From positions 1,866,817 to 1,930,816 of the forward strand of contig PTFA01000192.1 of assembly GCA_003342895.1 (NCBI GenBank): a stretch of DNA of 64,000 nt, given 5' to 3'. The number at the start of each line of letters is the position of its first letter. Positions within the stretch are counted from its first letter, which is position 1. The stretch comes from Casuarius casuarius (lineage: Eukaryota > Chordata > Aves > Casuariiformes > Casuariidae). The notes under the pieces were generated by a model. The model saw nothing but the letters and a program-made list of their open reading frames with translations. It had not been told where the DNA came from and did not search any database. The position numbers and the translations under genes are program-made. Of the stretch, positions 22,801-35,300 are shown one piece after another.

Positions 22801-25800
22801 TTATAAGGATAAATATAAAGATAAGGAAAATTTTTATTTCTGCGATGAAGAGCTTGGATACCTGCTCTGGGTTCAGTTTAGCCTTCACAGTTGAACTGTG
22901 ATTGTACTTCCATTAAAAAAAAGTCTGTAACCCTGACCTTCATCTTCCTCTTTTAATCACTTTTGTTAGATCGGTGCTAAAAGAACAAGTGCTTCTAGTG
23001 GCTGTTGTTACTTTTACTTTAAAAAAAAAAAAAACTAATACAAAAAAAGAGCTTTGCTGATCCACCCTGATGATACAGAATTAGAATTCCTAGAGCTGCA
23101 CAATGGGACTGTTCACAGTGAAGCAAGGAAGGAAAACCCGGAAGGACAAAGAACCAGGGAGAAAAGGAAAAAAAAAGCAGTGAAGACACATACATGTTGG
23201 ATGACATTTCTCTGGCAGAAAAAATGGCTGCACAAAAAACAAACAAACAACAAATCAAGTCTTCCAGTAAACAGTGCCACCCCCTTTCTATTCTTTTTCC
23301 TAGTACTTAACGTAATCTTTGCACATTTAAAAAATTAAATGTGAACTTGCAGGAGTGGCTGCAAAGAGGCTCTGCTGGAGTGGGATCCATTCAAATCGGG
23401 GCCTGCTCCTCTTTTTGCAATCATGAGTTTGTCCCAGTAAAATAGCAAGCAATTGTGCAGGACACAAGCATAGCCCAGGCCTTAGCTGCATCTCCCATCC
23501 CCCTTAGCAGGGTCCACTGACCCTGCTTTGCAGCTATCTGATTTAGACTACGTGTGCCAATGCAAAGTAGAAGAACAAGCCCAAATCCTGAAGTGTAACA
23601 AGGAAGAGAACTGAATAAGCCTATGAACTGATGGTGTCTTTTAGGTTGTATTCTGAACTCGGGAACTGCTGGTTCAGAAAAGACCTCTCCTTGAATTGTC
23701 TGTGTTTTGTTAAATTAACACTTTAACTTCCTCAACAGCAAAGCTCTTTCCTTGAAATGCACAATATCCATTTGGTATTCTCAGTTCACATTTAATGTCC
23801 AAGAGGTCCAGTACAAATTTCACCTACCTCCAACTTCTTTCCATCCCGCTCATTAAATTTGTACTGATCCAGCTAATATAGCTAGGAGGAATCATACTGT
23901 GACAAGAGAAGTTGTCATCCTGTTACCTGATATTTTCAGCATGTGCCCATTTCCATTTCGAAAGCTTGCTCGAAGTTGCATGCTGGAAAATATGTATGCT
24001 GTTGACAGAGTGTAGTTAAAAGGAGGAATGACCTCTTATAGAGGGTCCCTAACCTGGATTTGCTTTGAAAAAAGTCTAGGCAGAGCCTGGGGCAGACTGA
24101 CCCAGGCAGCTGTTCCCAGCCTGGAGCGCTGCCTGGGAAGATGTCTTCATGAGACCTTTATTCCATACCTGGATGGGAAGGGGTGTGAGCCTGTGTACAC
24201 CCAGTTTTACACGGCAGTGTGTGCTTTTCTGCAGACCTCCTTTTCAGTTCAAATAGGATGAGGTAGAAACATACCTATTTTCCTCTTTTCAGGAATTAAT
24301 CCAAGAGAAGTGACCATCCATATGGCGCAGCAGTTGCAAGCCAAGCCACACACTGGGGGTAAGTTTCTATTGCTGATTTTGATATCGTTATCGTTTCCTG
24401 TATCTTTTCAAGTCAGTCATATGGTTATTTTGCTCTTTGCCTTACTTCATTATGAGTTTTGCTCTGTTCAGACTCTTCCATTCAATCTCTCATAACCTGC
24501 TTGTGCCACAGAGGATTATTTTGTTTTATCTGGAGGTAGCTGGACTGACAATGCGCTTAATCTGTTTCTGGAAGTTTTGAGAGGTCAGCAGTGTCAAGGA
24601 ACAGCAATTTGCATGATCTCCTCTATTATATGTATTCTTCCAAAGAACGTTATTTAACTTGACACACACCAAATAGAAGCATTCTTAAAATATGCGCTTG
24701 TTGCAGATGTCATATCCTCTTCCCCTGACCTCTGAATTGTTACATAATTTAGAAGATAAAAAACACTTTTGGATTATAAAAATCTGAGCAAGGCTGAAGT
24801 TGATTCCTTATTTCTAGCTTTTGCATTCAAGGAACACATTTATAAAAATAAATAAAATTATAAGTAGGAGATGAACCAATTTAGAAATGTTATCAATAAA
24901 AATTGGATTTAATTTTATAACCATTTAACAGACAAAAGTTTTTAAAGTATCCCTTTCAATGGTCTCAGGTATAATTACTCCTGAGTAAAAAACTGGGATT
25001 AGACTGGAGTTTAAGTAACTGGCGTGTTCCAGTCTCTGACTTGAAGTATGATTTCTGTACAGTATGCTATTACATGTCATACCCTCAACTGATCTTCATA
25101 GAAAGGCCAACTGATGTATTGCTGAGCTTATGGAAATATGAACAAGTGTTTCCCATGTTATCCCAGCAATGTTTAGTTGTTAGGATAGGACCTTTTCCTT
25201 CTATGAATTCCAGTCTTGATGGAAGTGACTGATGTTCTCTGTCATATTCTAATCAGTATGTGAAATACGAAATATTAATGATGCATTCAAATTATAAAAA
25301 AGTCCTCCCAACTGATCTGGCCACTCCTTTACTTGAAAGACCGTTCTCTCTGTGGCTGCCCCTGTATTAACTAGATATAGCAAGACTTCAAGCTGTATGA
25401 GCTTACATACAGGGCCAGAAAGAAACTCCCATTCTATGTGAAAGTAGGTTCTTTTCATGCAAATCTTTGTGTTAGCATGAATGGCAGAAGCCACAATTCT
25501 CCTTTTAATTAAAATACTCAATGTTTTAATAAAAGGCTGTTTTCTTCACTTATTTTGACACTAAAATCACAAAATAAACTAGCACAATTGTTTTAGCCAG
25601 ATGCACACATTGTTCATGGAAAAATACTTCATCTGCTCTTTACTTTGGCAGCTTGCATCTTACTGGAAAAAAGGCATCAAAGATTTGACCCTTGATTGCT
25701 TTCCAGCAGTTTTCTGTGCATCATAACAACTAAATCAAAAAACACTGAGTTGCCTCTTTTTCACTGTCTTTCACTGACCATTCAGAGAATGTAAAAAACC

Positions 25801-27849
25801 AACATGCACGTACATGTTATGCCATGTGCACCTAGTTTCTTCTGTGTAATTTGAATGAAGCATGAGTATTCAATATACTCTTACAAGTATCTGTGCAAAA
25901 GTAACATAAATACTATTATTCACGACCATTCTAAAGCAGCTCTTTAGTCAAAGGCAGGATGGGAGACTATCACACGCAGCCCACTGCATAGCCATAAATG
26001 TTTGGAGAATGGAAAGACAATTGTACCACTCACCTGTGGTCAGGTTGCAGTGACGTGGTTAAACTCAAAGGTATTTTATACCAGGTGGGATGGAGGACTT
26101 GCTTTCATTTCAGAGAAACACATCCATCCAAATCTGTATGTATAGTCTGGTGATATTAAAAAAAAAAAAAAAAAAGTATACAGTCACTGGGAACTTTCTT
26201 CTAATATGAGGCTGTGAATCAGGAACAGAGAACGTATTTTAACCTTGTAAATTTGTATACCAGTGTTTTTTTTTTTTTTTAACATAGTTTTGGATTTGCA
26301 GAGGGAGGGTTTCTACAGAATTCCCTGGTGTTAGTTACATTAGCATTTTATAGGCTGCTTATGTAAACTCTTGAGCTTTCACGGCTCTCTGTATTATATT
26401 TTTAATATAACGTAGTTCATATCGGCTTTTATTGCTGTTTAATTTAGGTTGATTTTTTTTATGTGGCTTCTCAGCTGCAAGGAATGTGGCCTACATTTGT
26501 TTGAAACTTTTCTTGTCTGTGTTTGAAACCACTTCTTTCTTGCATATTGTAACACTTTCTAAGAGGTAAACTTGCCTGTGTTTGCTATACAGATCAATTA
26601 GTCTGCATAGCAAACCGAGATCTCATATTGCAGATGGAAACCAAGAAGTTTTAGACAGTAACTGGAAATCTTTTCTACCTTTGTACCATATTTTAGTTGT
26701 ACCATAGATATGGAAGTTCATAGGTGAACTGTCTAAATAAATCATTCTTAGCAAATAATGCTTCTTATTTAAGGGACACATGCAAAACAGTTCCCAGCCA
26801 AATGTTAGTTATTGGCTCATCAGTTCATGTGGGGTTTGGGGGGGGGAATTTGGTTGGTGGGTTTTTTTGTTGGTTTTTTTTTAAGTTATCCCAATATCAG
26901 TCGTCTCTTTTGCAGCATCTGAAATTGTTTAAAGCAACATGTGGTTTCTAACTCCTCCATAAGAAAAATGGCATTTCTAACTAGGGTGAAGAAAAATATA
27001 ATTTACATAAAAGTATATTTTATCTAGGATAGTATATTCATGTCTATTACAGCAGCTTTACTCAATAGAGAATTTTCTATATAAAAAGATCTTTCTTGAT
27101 CTTCATAGTTATTCTAGATAAATTTGTATGGAAAATTCAGACAGCTTAAAAAAGCTGCTGTAAAAGAAGTGCAAAGCTTACATTTTCACAAGTCTTGTGA
27201 AGAAAGGATATTCTTTCTTGTGCATCAGTGTGTCTCACCATAATTCCTGGGAAGCTGGCCAGCTATACATAGTAAATATTTCACATACCAATATAGTGAT
27301 TCCTCTGCAATTCAACCACTCAGCACAAATGAGATTTGATTTATGGTGAATATCTGCACCTGTTAAACAGTGAAATAAACTCCTGACATAAACGATACTT
27401 TCATGCAGTTATTTATCCAAATTTTAAAAGCTTCTAACAGATTATAGTCTTTTAAAGATTAGAATTTCAAAAATATCCCCAGGTTTGGATTTTGAACTTC
27501 CATACTGAAAGGGAATGCATGTGATTTTGAGCAAAAATATATGTGAGGCTAAGATAAACACTATCAAGGGAAGGCATAAAATGTGCCTATTACTGAATTA
27601 GGTATTTGTTTTGTATACCTAATGATAAAATCAATAAATGGTTCCATCAGACGAGAGTTCCATCAACCTCTATCTTTCTAGCATTCAATCAAGAGATTGA
27701 ATTTGGCAGCTTTGAGGAGGAGAAACATTTGTCCATCTTTTGACAATCCATATTATACTAATTCAAACAGCTTCTTTACGCAGAGCTGCACCAGTTTACT
27801 CAAGCGTTGCTTTCAATATCATTTCATTAAATCAATGCAAAAGGTTGTG

Positions 27850-28010
27850 TTGACCTTTTAAATATATATTTAAATCTGATCAGTGGAGCTTAAATCGATT
27901 AGGAACTGATTTTAAGCCAACTCTTAAGGCAAATAAGTGTGTCCACACAAGGTTCCTCAGCTGTTCAACGAATTGATGTAAAATCCAATTTAAATTAAGC
28001 TGCTGCTAAC
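27850..28010. repeat. MITE-like repeat (GTGTCCACACAAGG type)
   Basis: Contains TTAAATCGATTAGGAACTGA, GTGTGTCCACACAAGGTTCC and TGTAAAATCCAATTTAAATT. This is the layout of a sauropsid palindromic DNA element in which 'TAAATCGGTTTA' blocks flank 'GTGTAGACAAGCCC'. Diverged; no family name is claimed. Confidence 0.45.
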
Positions 28011-28050
28011 AGACCATTGTTGTGTTGTACATAAGTCTCAAATGTGCCCG

Positions 28051-28071
28051 GAAAGTTCTTTGAGAACTTTC
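28051..28071. repeat. Perfect 9-bp inverted repeat
   Basis: GAAAGTTCT, loop TTG, AGAACTTTC. Intergenic; no linked gene or known function. Confidence 0.85.
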
Positions 28072-31000
28072 TTTTTAATTTCAACAGAAAACTCGAGAAA
28101 GGTATTAATTAATTGAGTAAAATCCATTCATCCTGGTCAGGAAAGGAGGAGTCACTATGAAACTCTGAAAGAAACTTCTCAGTAAACATCCAGCTTTCAA
28201 CTGAAAGCTGAGTATTTAAACCTTCTGTTTATTGTCAAATGACCAGCCATTTTTCACTTGGCAGCTCTAACTGTGGTGAAAAGACTGGTGGCACCAGGAG
28301 TACCACCACTCACCAGCCTCTGGCAGGAGGAGGCTGGCCTCCAAATCCCAGAGGCTAAGAAGATCTAAAGTGAGTTTAAGGAAACTCCTGTTGGGACAGG
28401 TAACTGAGTAACCTCACAGCAAAATGATATTATTAAAAAGTGGAGCAGCCCTTTGTTAGTCCTTCTCCTTTCCCAGTACAACCAGTTCATGTTTTTTAGG
28501 GATGGGGCACCTGAGATTTCTGACCTCTAGTTTGACTTCACAGCAGCTCTGGAGTTTTCACAAAGTAGATTATTCCTCCTCATTAAAATGTCCCTGAAGA
28601 CCTTTGCAGGACTGTTGAGAAGCCCCTTTATCTTCACAACCTGTAAGTCTACAGGAGAATTTCAGACATTTTGGTCTTGCACCAAAGAAATGGGAGATGC
28701 AAAATGAATTGCACTTCATATTGGTTCTCAATGCAGATAAGATGAAATGAAACAAGTATGTTTGTAGAAGGGAAAGAATACCTGATAATTTTTATACACT
28801 AACAAACCTGTAACTTGGATTCTAAGCACTGAATTTAAAAATAAAGTACAAAAATACAATAAAATACAGTAAAAGAAAGCAAAGGTGAAAGGAGTAAATA
28901 GAAGGAAATAGTAAGGTGAAGTGAGGGAAAACTGGTTTAGCATAAAAGATTACCTTAATTATTAATCGGATAACATGAGAGTACAAGTTACACTCATGTG
29001 CTGTTGGGGGCTAATTGTCCTTCAGCCTGTTATTCTCCTCTCTTACCCAGATAAATTGTCATCCTCTCAATTTTCCCCTGTCCTAGAAACTTGGATAAGA
29101 AAGAGAAACTGGACAGTTTTTCTTATACTCTCCATATTGTTTTAATTAACCAACAGTTTTGCTCAATGGAAGAAGAGTTTTAAGGGCTCTTCCTCAGCAT
29201 CAGGCGCCTTTCTAACCAAAGGCTTTGTTTAGATAGGCATTTGCAGGGGCTGTGTTTGCCATTCAGCCCCCCAGCAGTAGCAATCAATGTATGTAAATGC
29301 AAAGGGTAGGTACTTTGTCACGCTTTGTATTAACAAAGGAAGGTAAGAGAATGGGGCATTTTTTTTTCCCCTCTAGGGAATGAAAAGGGTCTGGTAACTG
29401 CTGATGGTTTGTATGTGTGTGGAATTGTCAGACCTCTGGCCTCTCTCTTCCCAGCCTTCCTGCTTCCTCAGAACTGCTTATAATATTCCCCGTTCAGACC
29501 TGTACAACCAGCTGTCTCAAAGCAACCAGCAACTCACAAAAGGTTATGGGATGTGAGTGAATTTGAACATAAGGATCTTCCATGCAAAACCCTGTAACTT
29601 AAGCTAAAGGAGTTAACTCCTTGGTAGTTGTAGTAAGCTCTCACCCTGTTATAGAACTTCCTTTGTATCTTGGTAAAAGCATGCTGAAGCTGTTGCCTCC
29701 TGTCCTGTTCTTTTTTTTAAAGTTGTACTGATACAGCAGTTGGGTGGGAGAGTATTCCTCATGCTAGATGTGGCTCTTTCCCCTTCCTCCTAGCACAGAT
29801 AGGAATCAGTGAATCCTGAAGCTGGGGTGAGAAATATGATTCATGAATGTGGTGAGCAGAAGGAGAAAGAAAAAAAACCAAAAACAACAAAAAGAAACAC
29901 AGGGAGGGGGAGAGAAAGGAATTCATCACTTTGCAGTGGTATTTCCTAGAGAAGATTACCACAGTATTGGGCCCTGCACCTTACAGTTCTCTCTCTGCTC
30001 ATTCCCATTTCCTGAAGCTGTCAGGATTGGGGAGCTCTTGCTTTCTGATCAGTGAAAGCTCGCTGCTTCAGATGGCCCCATTCTTTTCATTGGCGTTCTG
30101 GAGATCCAATTGTGTTGAGCTTTGAAATAAAAGGAAAGGATGTTTGATGTAGTGAGATACTTTTAAGGTATTTGAATCCACTCAGCAAAGAAATCCAATC
30201 ATTTATTTATTTTATTATTCAGTACAGAGGCCATCTCTTGTGGGATAAATTCACAGACCTCGATGACTTAATGAAGTTTACCGTGGAGTCCAAAGTAAGG
30301 CTAAACCAGGTATGTTGTCTTTATCTGGGCATCAATAATAGAAAGAGCAGTTAAATACCAGAAATATCTGAAATTCTGTTTCCTGAGAACTACCTGAGTT
30401 AGGTATCGCAATGTTTCTTTCCTGTTTATGCTGGGATGGGAGGCAGGGGACTGCTGGCTGGCTCCCTAGCTCTTGTCTTCTGTTGTAATATCCATGTATT
30501 TTTGCATCTTTGTTTGTCATGTCTTGGGGCCATCTAATTTCTCTCTCCCATTTCTGTGTGTCTTGGCAAGATGTAACAATGTAAGATCAGCTCTTTTTTT
30601 GCCCCTGAATCACATCTTAACTCCATCTTCACTAACGAAAAAAAAAATCTTGGATTTGGATTTTTACAGTCTTCAACTGCCAAATAGTGTCTTTGTCATG
30701 ACTACCACTCTGCTCGTCAGGGGCTTCAACAAAATGCCTTTAGTAATAGCAGCATATCTCTTATTGAGCCAGAGGAGGAAGCTAAAGGCTAATGAATTTT
30801 GTCTCGTTGTACATGGCCTGCAGTTAGGAACTTCGTTCAGTTAGAAGGGATCTTTGGAGGAATACCTTTGGGTTGCTATATTTTTCAAAAAAAAGGACAA
30901 AGAATTCATGAGGGAAGACAAATTCAAAGCTGTAGCTTCATGGTTCTCACCTTCTTTCAAACAGGATCAAAACCTTTGACTCAGCTGATGTAGTTTCCAG

Positions 31001-31929
31001 ATTTCACTTGTAGGTTTTGTTTTTCTGATTTCAGTGCTTATTCCCTCCCTGTGGCTCTGCCACATTCAAGACTATCAGAGAGAAGTTGTAGAGATAAGAA
31101 TATCTGTAAACAGTGTTTTAGTGTCTCCCACACACCAGTCTGGAACTGCCTCTCCCTGTGTTATTGAATGTACATGGATTTCCCAAATCAGTAGGAGTTC
31201 ATTGATTCACATGCAGGCAAGCTTGTGTTACTACTTTGGTTATTCCTGTGTTTTTTTCCTAGCTACTGTTAATTAGCCTGGCAAATTTTCTAGTGTTGCT
31301 TATATGCAATAGTAGAAGCATATAACTACTTGTTTTGAGCTATCGTAACATTCTCCTTTTTCACATCCTTCTTAAAAGGATAAAAGGCACTGTGAAAACT
31401 TTGTACAAGCAACGGAGAAGATCCAGAATGTGATCTGGTAATCAAATGATGCCTTGAGTGCAGTTAGTGGTGCTGTCTCCTGCCCTTAGGCTATCCCACA
31501 GCCTCTTGTCACCACACGCATGTCTTCTGGGATGTCAGCTGTCTGTTTTCAGGTTAAAAACAATCGCTCCCCTGCTATCACTTTCCTGTTATTCTCTACG
31601 AAAGACTTGCCATCTTCTCTCCAAGTCGCTATCTCAGTCTTTCTCTCTGACATCTCTTCAGGATCTCATCTCAGGTTAAAGCAGGACTCTTCTTTCTCTC
31701 TCAAGCCTCCACTCTCCCACACATGCATTTTTCTTGGTTGCTGTAGACAGTTTCATACTCCTGCCACTTCTTCAGCCTTGTGAATAAAAGAGGAGGCCAT
31801 GCTGCAGCTGGTCACTCTTGGGCCCACCACCTCTTGTACCCTCAGGCTGTGGGCAAGCTTGGAGAGATCTGGGTCCTCTGGACCTCATCACAGGCTGTAA
31901 GTCTGGCTGCAGAACATGTCCTCTCTGAG

Positions 31930-33940
31930 TGGAGGCCGTGATGCTGGTTTCTCTCAGGAGGTGGCAGCACAGCCAGATGAGACCAGCATCTGCAGCTCTG
32001 TGCCTAGGACTATGAGGGGCGAGATGGGATTACTTGTTTGATTTCTTCTTAGGTGGAGCACCTTAGGGGGAGAGGATTAGGATAGGGGTGGAGAGGAGTG
32101 TTAACACATAGATAAGATGGATTCAAACCCTCTTTTGAAGCAAAGTGAAATCAGCCCAACATCTTGACTGTAATGCACTGGGAACCTTCTATCCTAATCA
32201 CATTTCTCAGTATCAGCTGCTACTGATTGTTAGGCATGGTGTGGGGCTGGGATGCCCCACTGTGGGGACAGCATTATTTGTTGAGCCTACAACTGTGCTC
32301 CAAGATGGTATGTTACAAAAGATGACTGTGCTGCTCCTCTGTGTGTGGGGAAAGGCTGTCTGTAGTAGATTGGGTATAGTCATTAAGTATCATGGTTTCT
32401 GCAAGCACCTAATTCATCTGCAGGCTTGTTTTGGGTCATGGTTGTGTGTTATTTTATCTGCCAGTTATTGAGCAGCTCTAGGTAAAATGCCAGGGGAATG
32501 GGAGAGCAACAATTAGTCACCATCCCATGAAATGCTACAACCTGCTTCTCTCTCAGAATCTCATCTGGGTTATTTGGGGCAGGAGGCCCCATCTCTCCCA
32601 TGAAGTTTCAGTGATGGATTGCAAAGCAGTGATACTATATGGGGCATCATGTACCCATCACCTGGAAAAACATGCATAGCAGCAGGGCATATGGGTTTAT
32701 ACAGAAACCAAGCATAGTTTGGTCCCAAAATATATGCTATATGTTGCTTAATCTACCCCTCTGGTTCTGTTCTTTGAATTCAGCTTTACTATGCCAAGCA
32801 CTCTGGATGAGCTGGGGGGTGCTGCAGAGCCTTGGTGGGAGGTTTTCTGCTTACTTTGTGAACTTCGAGAAATTTTGTGGCGATGCAGAAAGACCGTAGA
32901 TCCAGTTTTACCCCAATTATGAACTTATGAANGCTGTTTGGTGGTTTGGGCATCCAAAAAAGCAAAGGGTGCTGGAAATCCAGACTTACCCAATTCAGAT
33001 GTTTTCAGTGGCATCAGCAAATAGAGTGCCACTAGCCCTGCAATTCTTAAAAAGCAACAAAACATGCCTGATTTTTTACTTGTTGGTTTGCAACCAGTGA
33101 ACGAGAACTAGTCTCACATACCAGGTAATTCCTACTTGCTGCTGCTTAGAGCACCATTGAAATCATACCTTATGTGAGCAGCACTGAGAGGGCAAAGCAC
33201 AGAAAGACAGCAGCAAGACTTCTATAGCTGTATACTTGAGGCTTGTAAGCACTTAGAAAAGGAACACCCCCTGCTTCTTTTTCGTTTCCTCTCTGCTCCT
33301 GACAGCCTTGGAAGGCCAAGCCCTCCTCTCATGACTGTGCAGTAATGGAAAGGTGTTGCTCTGAAGTGTCTTTGAGAGGGTTTTAATTCCCCCCTTTCTT
33401 TCAGACATTTACATTCCTGACAATGACAGAGAGATCCCCTGGCATCAGTATGTGCATTGAGGATGACGTTTTAACAGAGGATGCACTGCTCGTCTTGTCC
33501 GTTGACTGCCTCAAGGAGCTTTATCACCATGAGCAGATCTATGGCTGTAGCACATGACACCCCTTCTTGCCTCTTGTACTCTCCACAGAAGATGCAGCCC
33601 CCTGTAACTGGCTGTAGTTGTCAAGCAATGGGGGGTGTGGACTGTTGATGGTTGTTTCGAGATGGTGGGGTGGGAGATGGAATGGAAATAGCTCAGGCAG
33701 TGAGGACTGAAAAGTAAAGCAGCTTTTTGTGTGTGCATCTTCTCTCTGATCCGTTTAGTTCTGGTGGATTCCTCTACCTGACACGTGGGTCTTTCTGTTC
33801 TGGTGCCTTTGGAGGGATGAGTTTGTGAGTGCCACCACCAGGCCTTCTGCCTGGTCCCTGTATGGGTCAGAGCCAGGGCTACAAGCAGCTGCCCCTCACT
33901 AATAGTTGCAGAACAGTCCAGTCAGTCATATATTTTCAAA
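31930..33940 (+). pseudogene. Partial duplicated XPNPEP3 3' end (unprocessed pseudogene fragment)
   Basis: A diverged copy, in the same orientation, of the end of XPNPEP3. About 31930-32270 matches intron 8 (13340-13690), about 33150-33404 matches the 3' half of intron 9, 33405-33557 matches the last exon, and 33558-33940 matches the 3'UTR (15164-15595). Long shared stretches include CAGCACAGCCAGATGAGACC, GAGAGGGTTTTAATTCC, GTGGACTGTTGATGG and GGAATGGAAATAGCTCAGGC. Intron sequence is kept, so it arose by DNA duplication and not by retroposition. The interval that should contain exon 9 (about 32280-33150) is not recognisably similar and lacks the [14 protein letters not shown] exon. With no upstream exons and a broken last exon it cannot encode a peptidase. 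Confidence 0.9.
33405..33557 (+). pseudogene. Degenerate copy of the XPNPEP3 last exon
   Basis: It keeps the acceptor TTTCTTTCAG (ends 33404) and starts like the parent (IYIP). About 11 bases are deleted after the sixth or seventh codon relative to 14997-15163, which shifts the frame and brings an early stop (TGA within GCATTGAGG). A further small deletion lies in the GTTGTGATAACG block. The parental stop position is retained as ACATGA. Confidence 0.9.
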
Positions 33941-35190
33941 GTGGGGGGAACAAATCATTTGGGGGATAAACCTCACAGTGGCTGCAGAAAAAAATGACAG
34001 CAGGAAGCTTGTAAAGGACGAAGATGATGACCAATTAGTTTTGGAAGGTAACTGTCCTGGAGCCACTGGATTGTTGGCAACTACCTTTTTGGAACAGTTT
34101 TTGATAACTGGAAGAGAGAGTTTCTCATTTTAATTGAGACTAACCATATTCAGAGCAGTTGTCTGTGTCACCTAGTGTGTCCATCTCTCTGCCTTTTCAG
34201 CTTGGCAGTCTCCTTTATTTTTCCCCTTCATGTTCTGGTGATTTGAAAAATGATCCATTCTTCAAAGCATCCCTGGTAATTTGGACCACAGTGTTGTATT
34301 TCTTCGGAGGTTGATGCTTTTCAAAGCTGCAGCCTGTCTTTCTGCAGCAGCTATTGCCACCTCTCTATAACATATAGCCTTAACAGGGAGAAAACAGGTC
34401 TGAGGGGCTGCACTTTTTCTACGTGCAAAGAAATTTGAGATGACACCACAATCAACAGAAAACACTTATTTTTTTTCAGGTAGAGTACAGATAAAGTGAG
34501 TAATCAGACCTTTTATGAAATGAAGGATTATTAGGGAATGGCAGCACTAATTTCACTTAGAGATCTCCAGTGTGCTTCACAAAATGCCGTTCCCATTATT
34601 GGTATATTGGTATATGTATATCTATATGTACACATATATCAGTAAATATTTATTAAATAAGCATTCATGTATGCATTCTACTCCACACCAAAAGAGACTC
34701 CGCAATTCTGTTTGTTATCTTAGCAGTTAGTGGGTTCAAAAAAACCCCACAACCTTTTTAGCAAGATTTAAGATCTGCATGAGTTTAGTTTAGATCTATT
34801 GAGTTAAGGGAGATATTGCAATACTGATTTAGGGCAAAAACTTAGTTTTTATTTAAAAAAAAAATCTTGCAAATTCTGCTATGGAAACAGCTATTTTGTT
34901 GCAGGTGAAAAATGAATTTTTCCTCAAGCATCCACCTCCTGTTTCCAAACATTCCTTTGCAGTGGCCATCATACTATAGCCTTAAATAAGGGGCAAGAGG
35001 ACCAGAAGCTGAACGTATTCAGCTTGATTTTATTGTCACCAATAACAGATACGCTGTAGGTGAGCAGCATCTGGGGAACAAGGCAGTTAAATGAAATCAG
35101 AACTTTTCATGTTGACAACTAGAGGTGTTAAAGTGTGTGTAAATGAGAGCAGGCATTCTTCAGACTTACCTTGATCATATGTTTGGCTTT

Positions 35191-35300
35191 GGCCCTGATC
35201 CTGCAAGCATTTATGTACATGCTTAACTCAAGGCACATGTGTCACATGTCTTTCAAATCTGATTCCCATTGAAAATGGGACATGCAACACACTGAATGAC
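35191..35300 (+). repeat. Palindromic MITE-like repeat (GGCCCTGATCCTGCAA end)
   Basis: Starts GGCCCTGATCCTGCAAGCAT, then TGTACATGCTTAACTCAAGG, then a CCCATTGAAAATGGG core. This matches the remembered left half of an abundant sauropsid MITE whose ends read GGCCCTGATCCTGCAA and TTGCAGGATCAGGGCC. The right end is degraded, possibly at 35311-35330 (CCTTTCTGCAGGCC). Confidence 0.65.

Larger units (their letters stand above)
17961..24290. other. Intergenic, no supported gene
   Basis: AT-rich. The only things recognised are a TA/TG microsatellite at 21702-21758 and an old CR1 at about 22525-22800. Small open frames such as 18262-18537 and 18661-18999 have no family match or splice context. Confidence 0.7.
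24291..31925. other. Intergenic, orphan splice-flanked open segments only
   Basis: AT-rich with a MITE-like repeat at about 27850-28010 and hairpins at 28051-28071 and 28313-28337. Short open segments bounded by good splice signals occur at 24293-24358, about 29455-29547, 30223-30294 and 31379-31437. They are discussed as a finding because I cannot support them as exons. Confidence 0.5.

Noticed and set aside
28051..28071. Heat-shock-element reading of the GAAAGTTCT...AGAACTTTC palindrome
   Set aside because: Spacing between the GAAnnTTC units is 5 bases and does not fit contiguous nGAAn/nTTCn pentamers; no promoter nearby.
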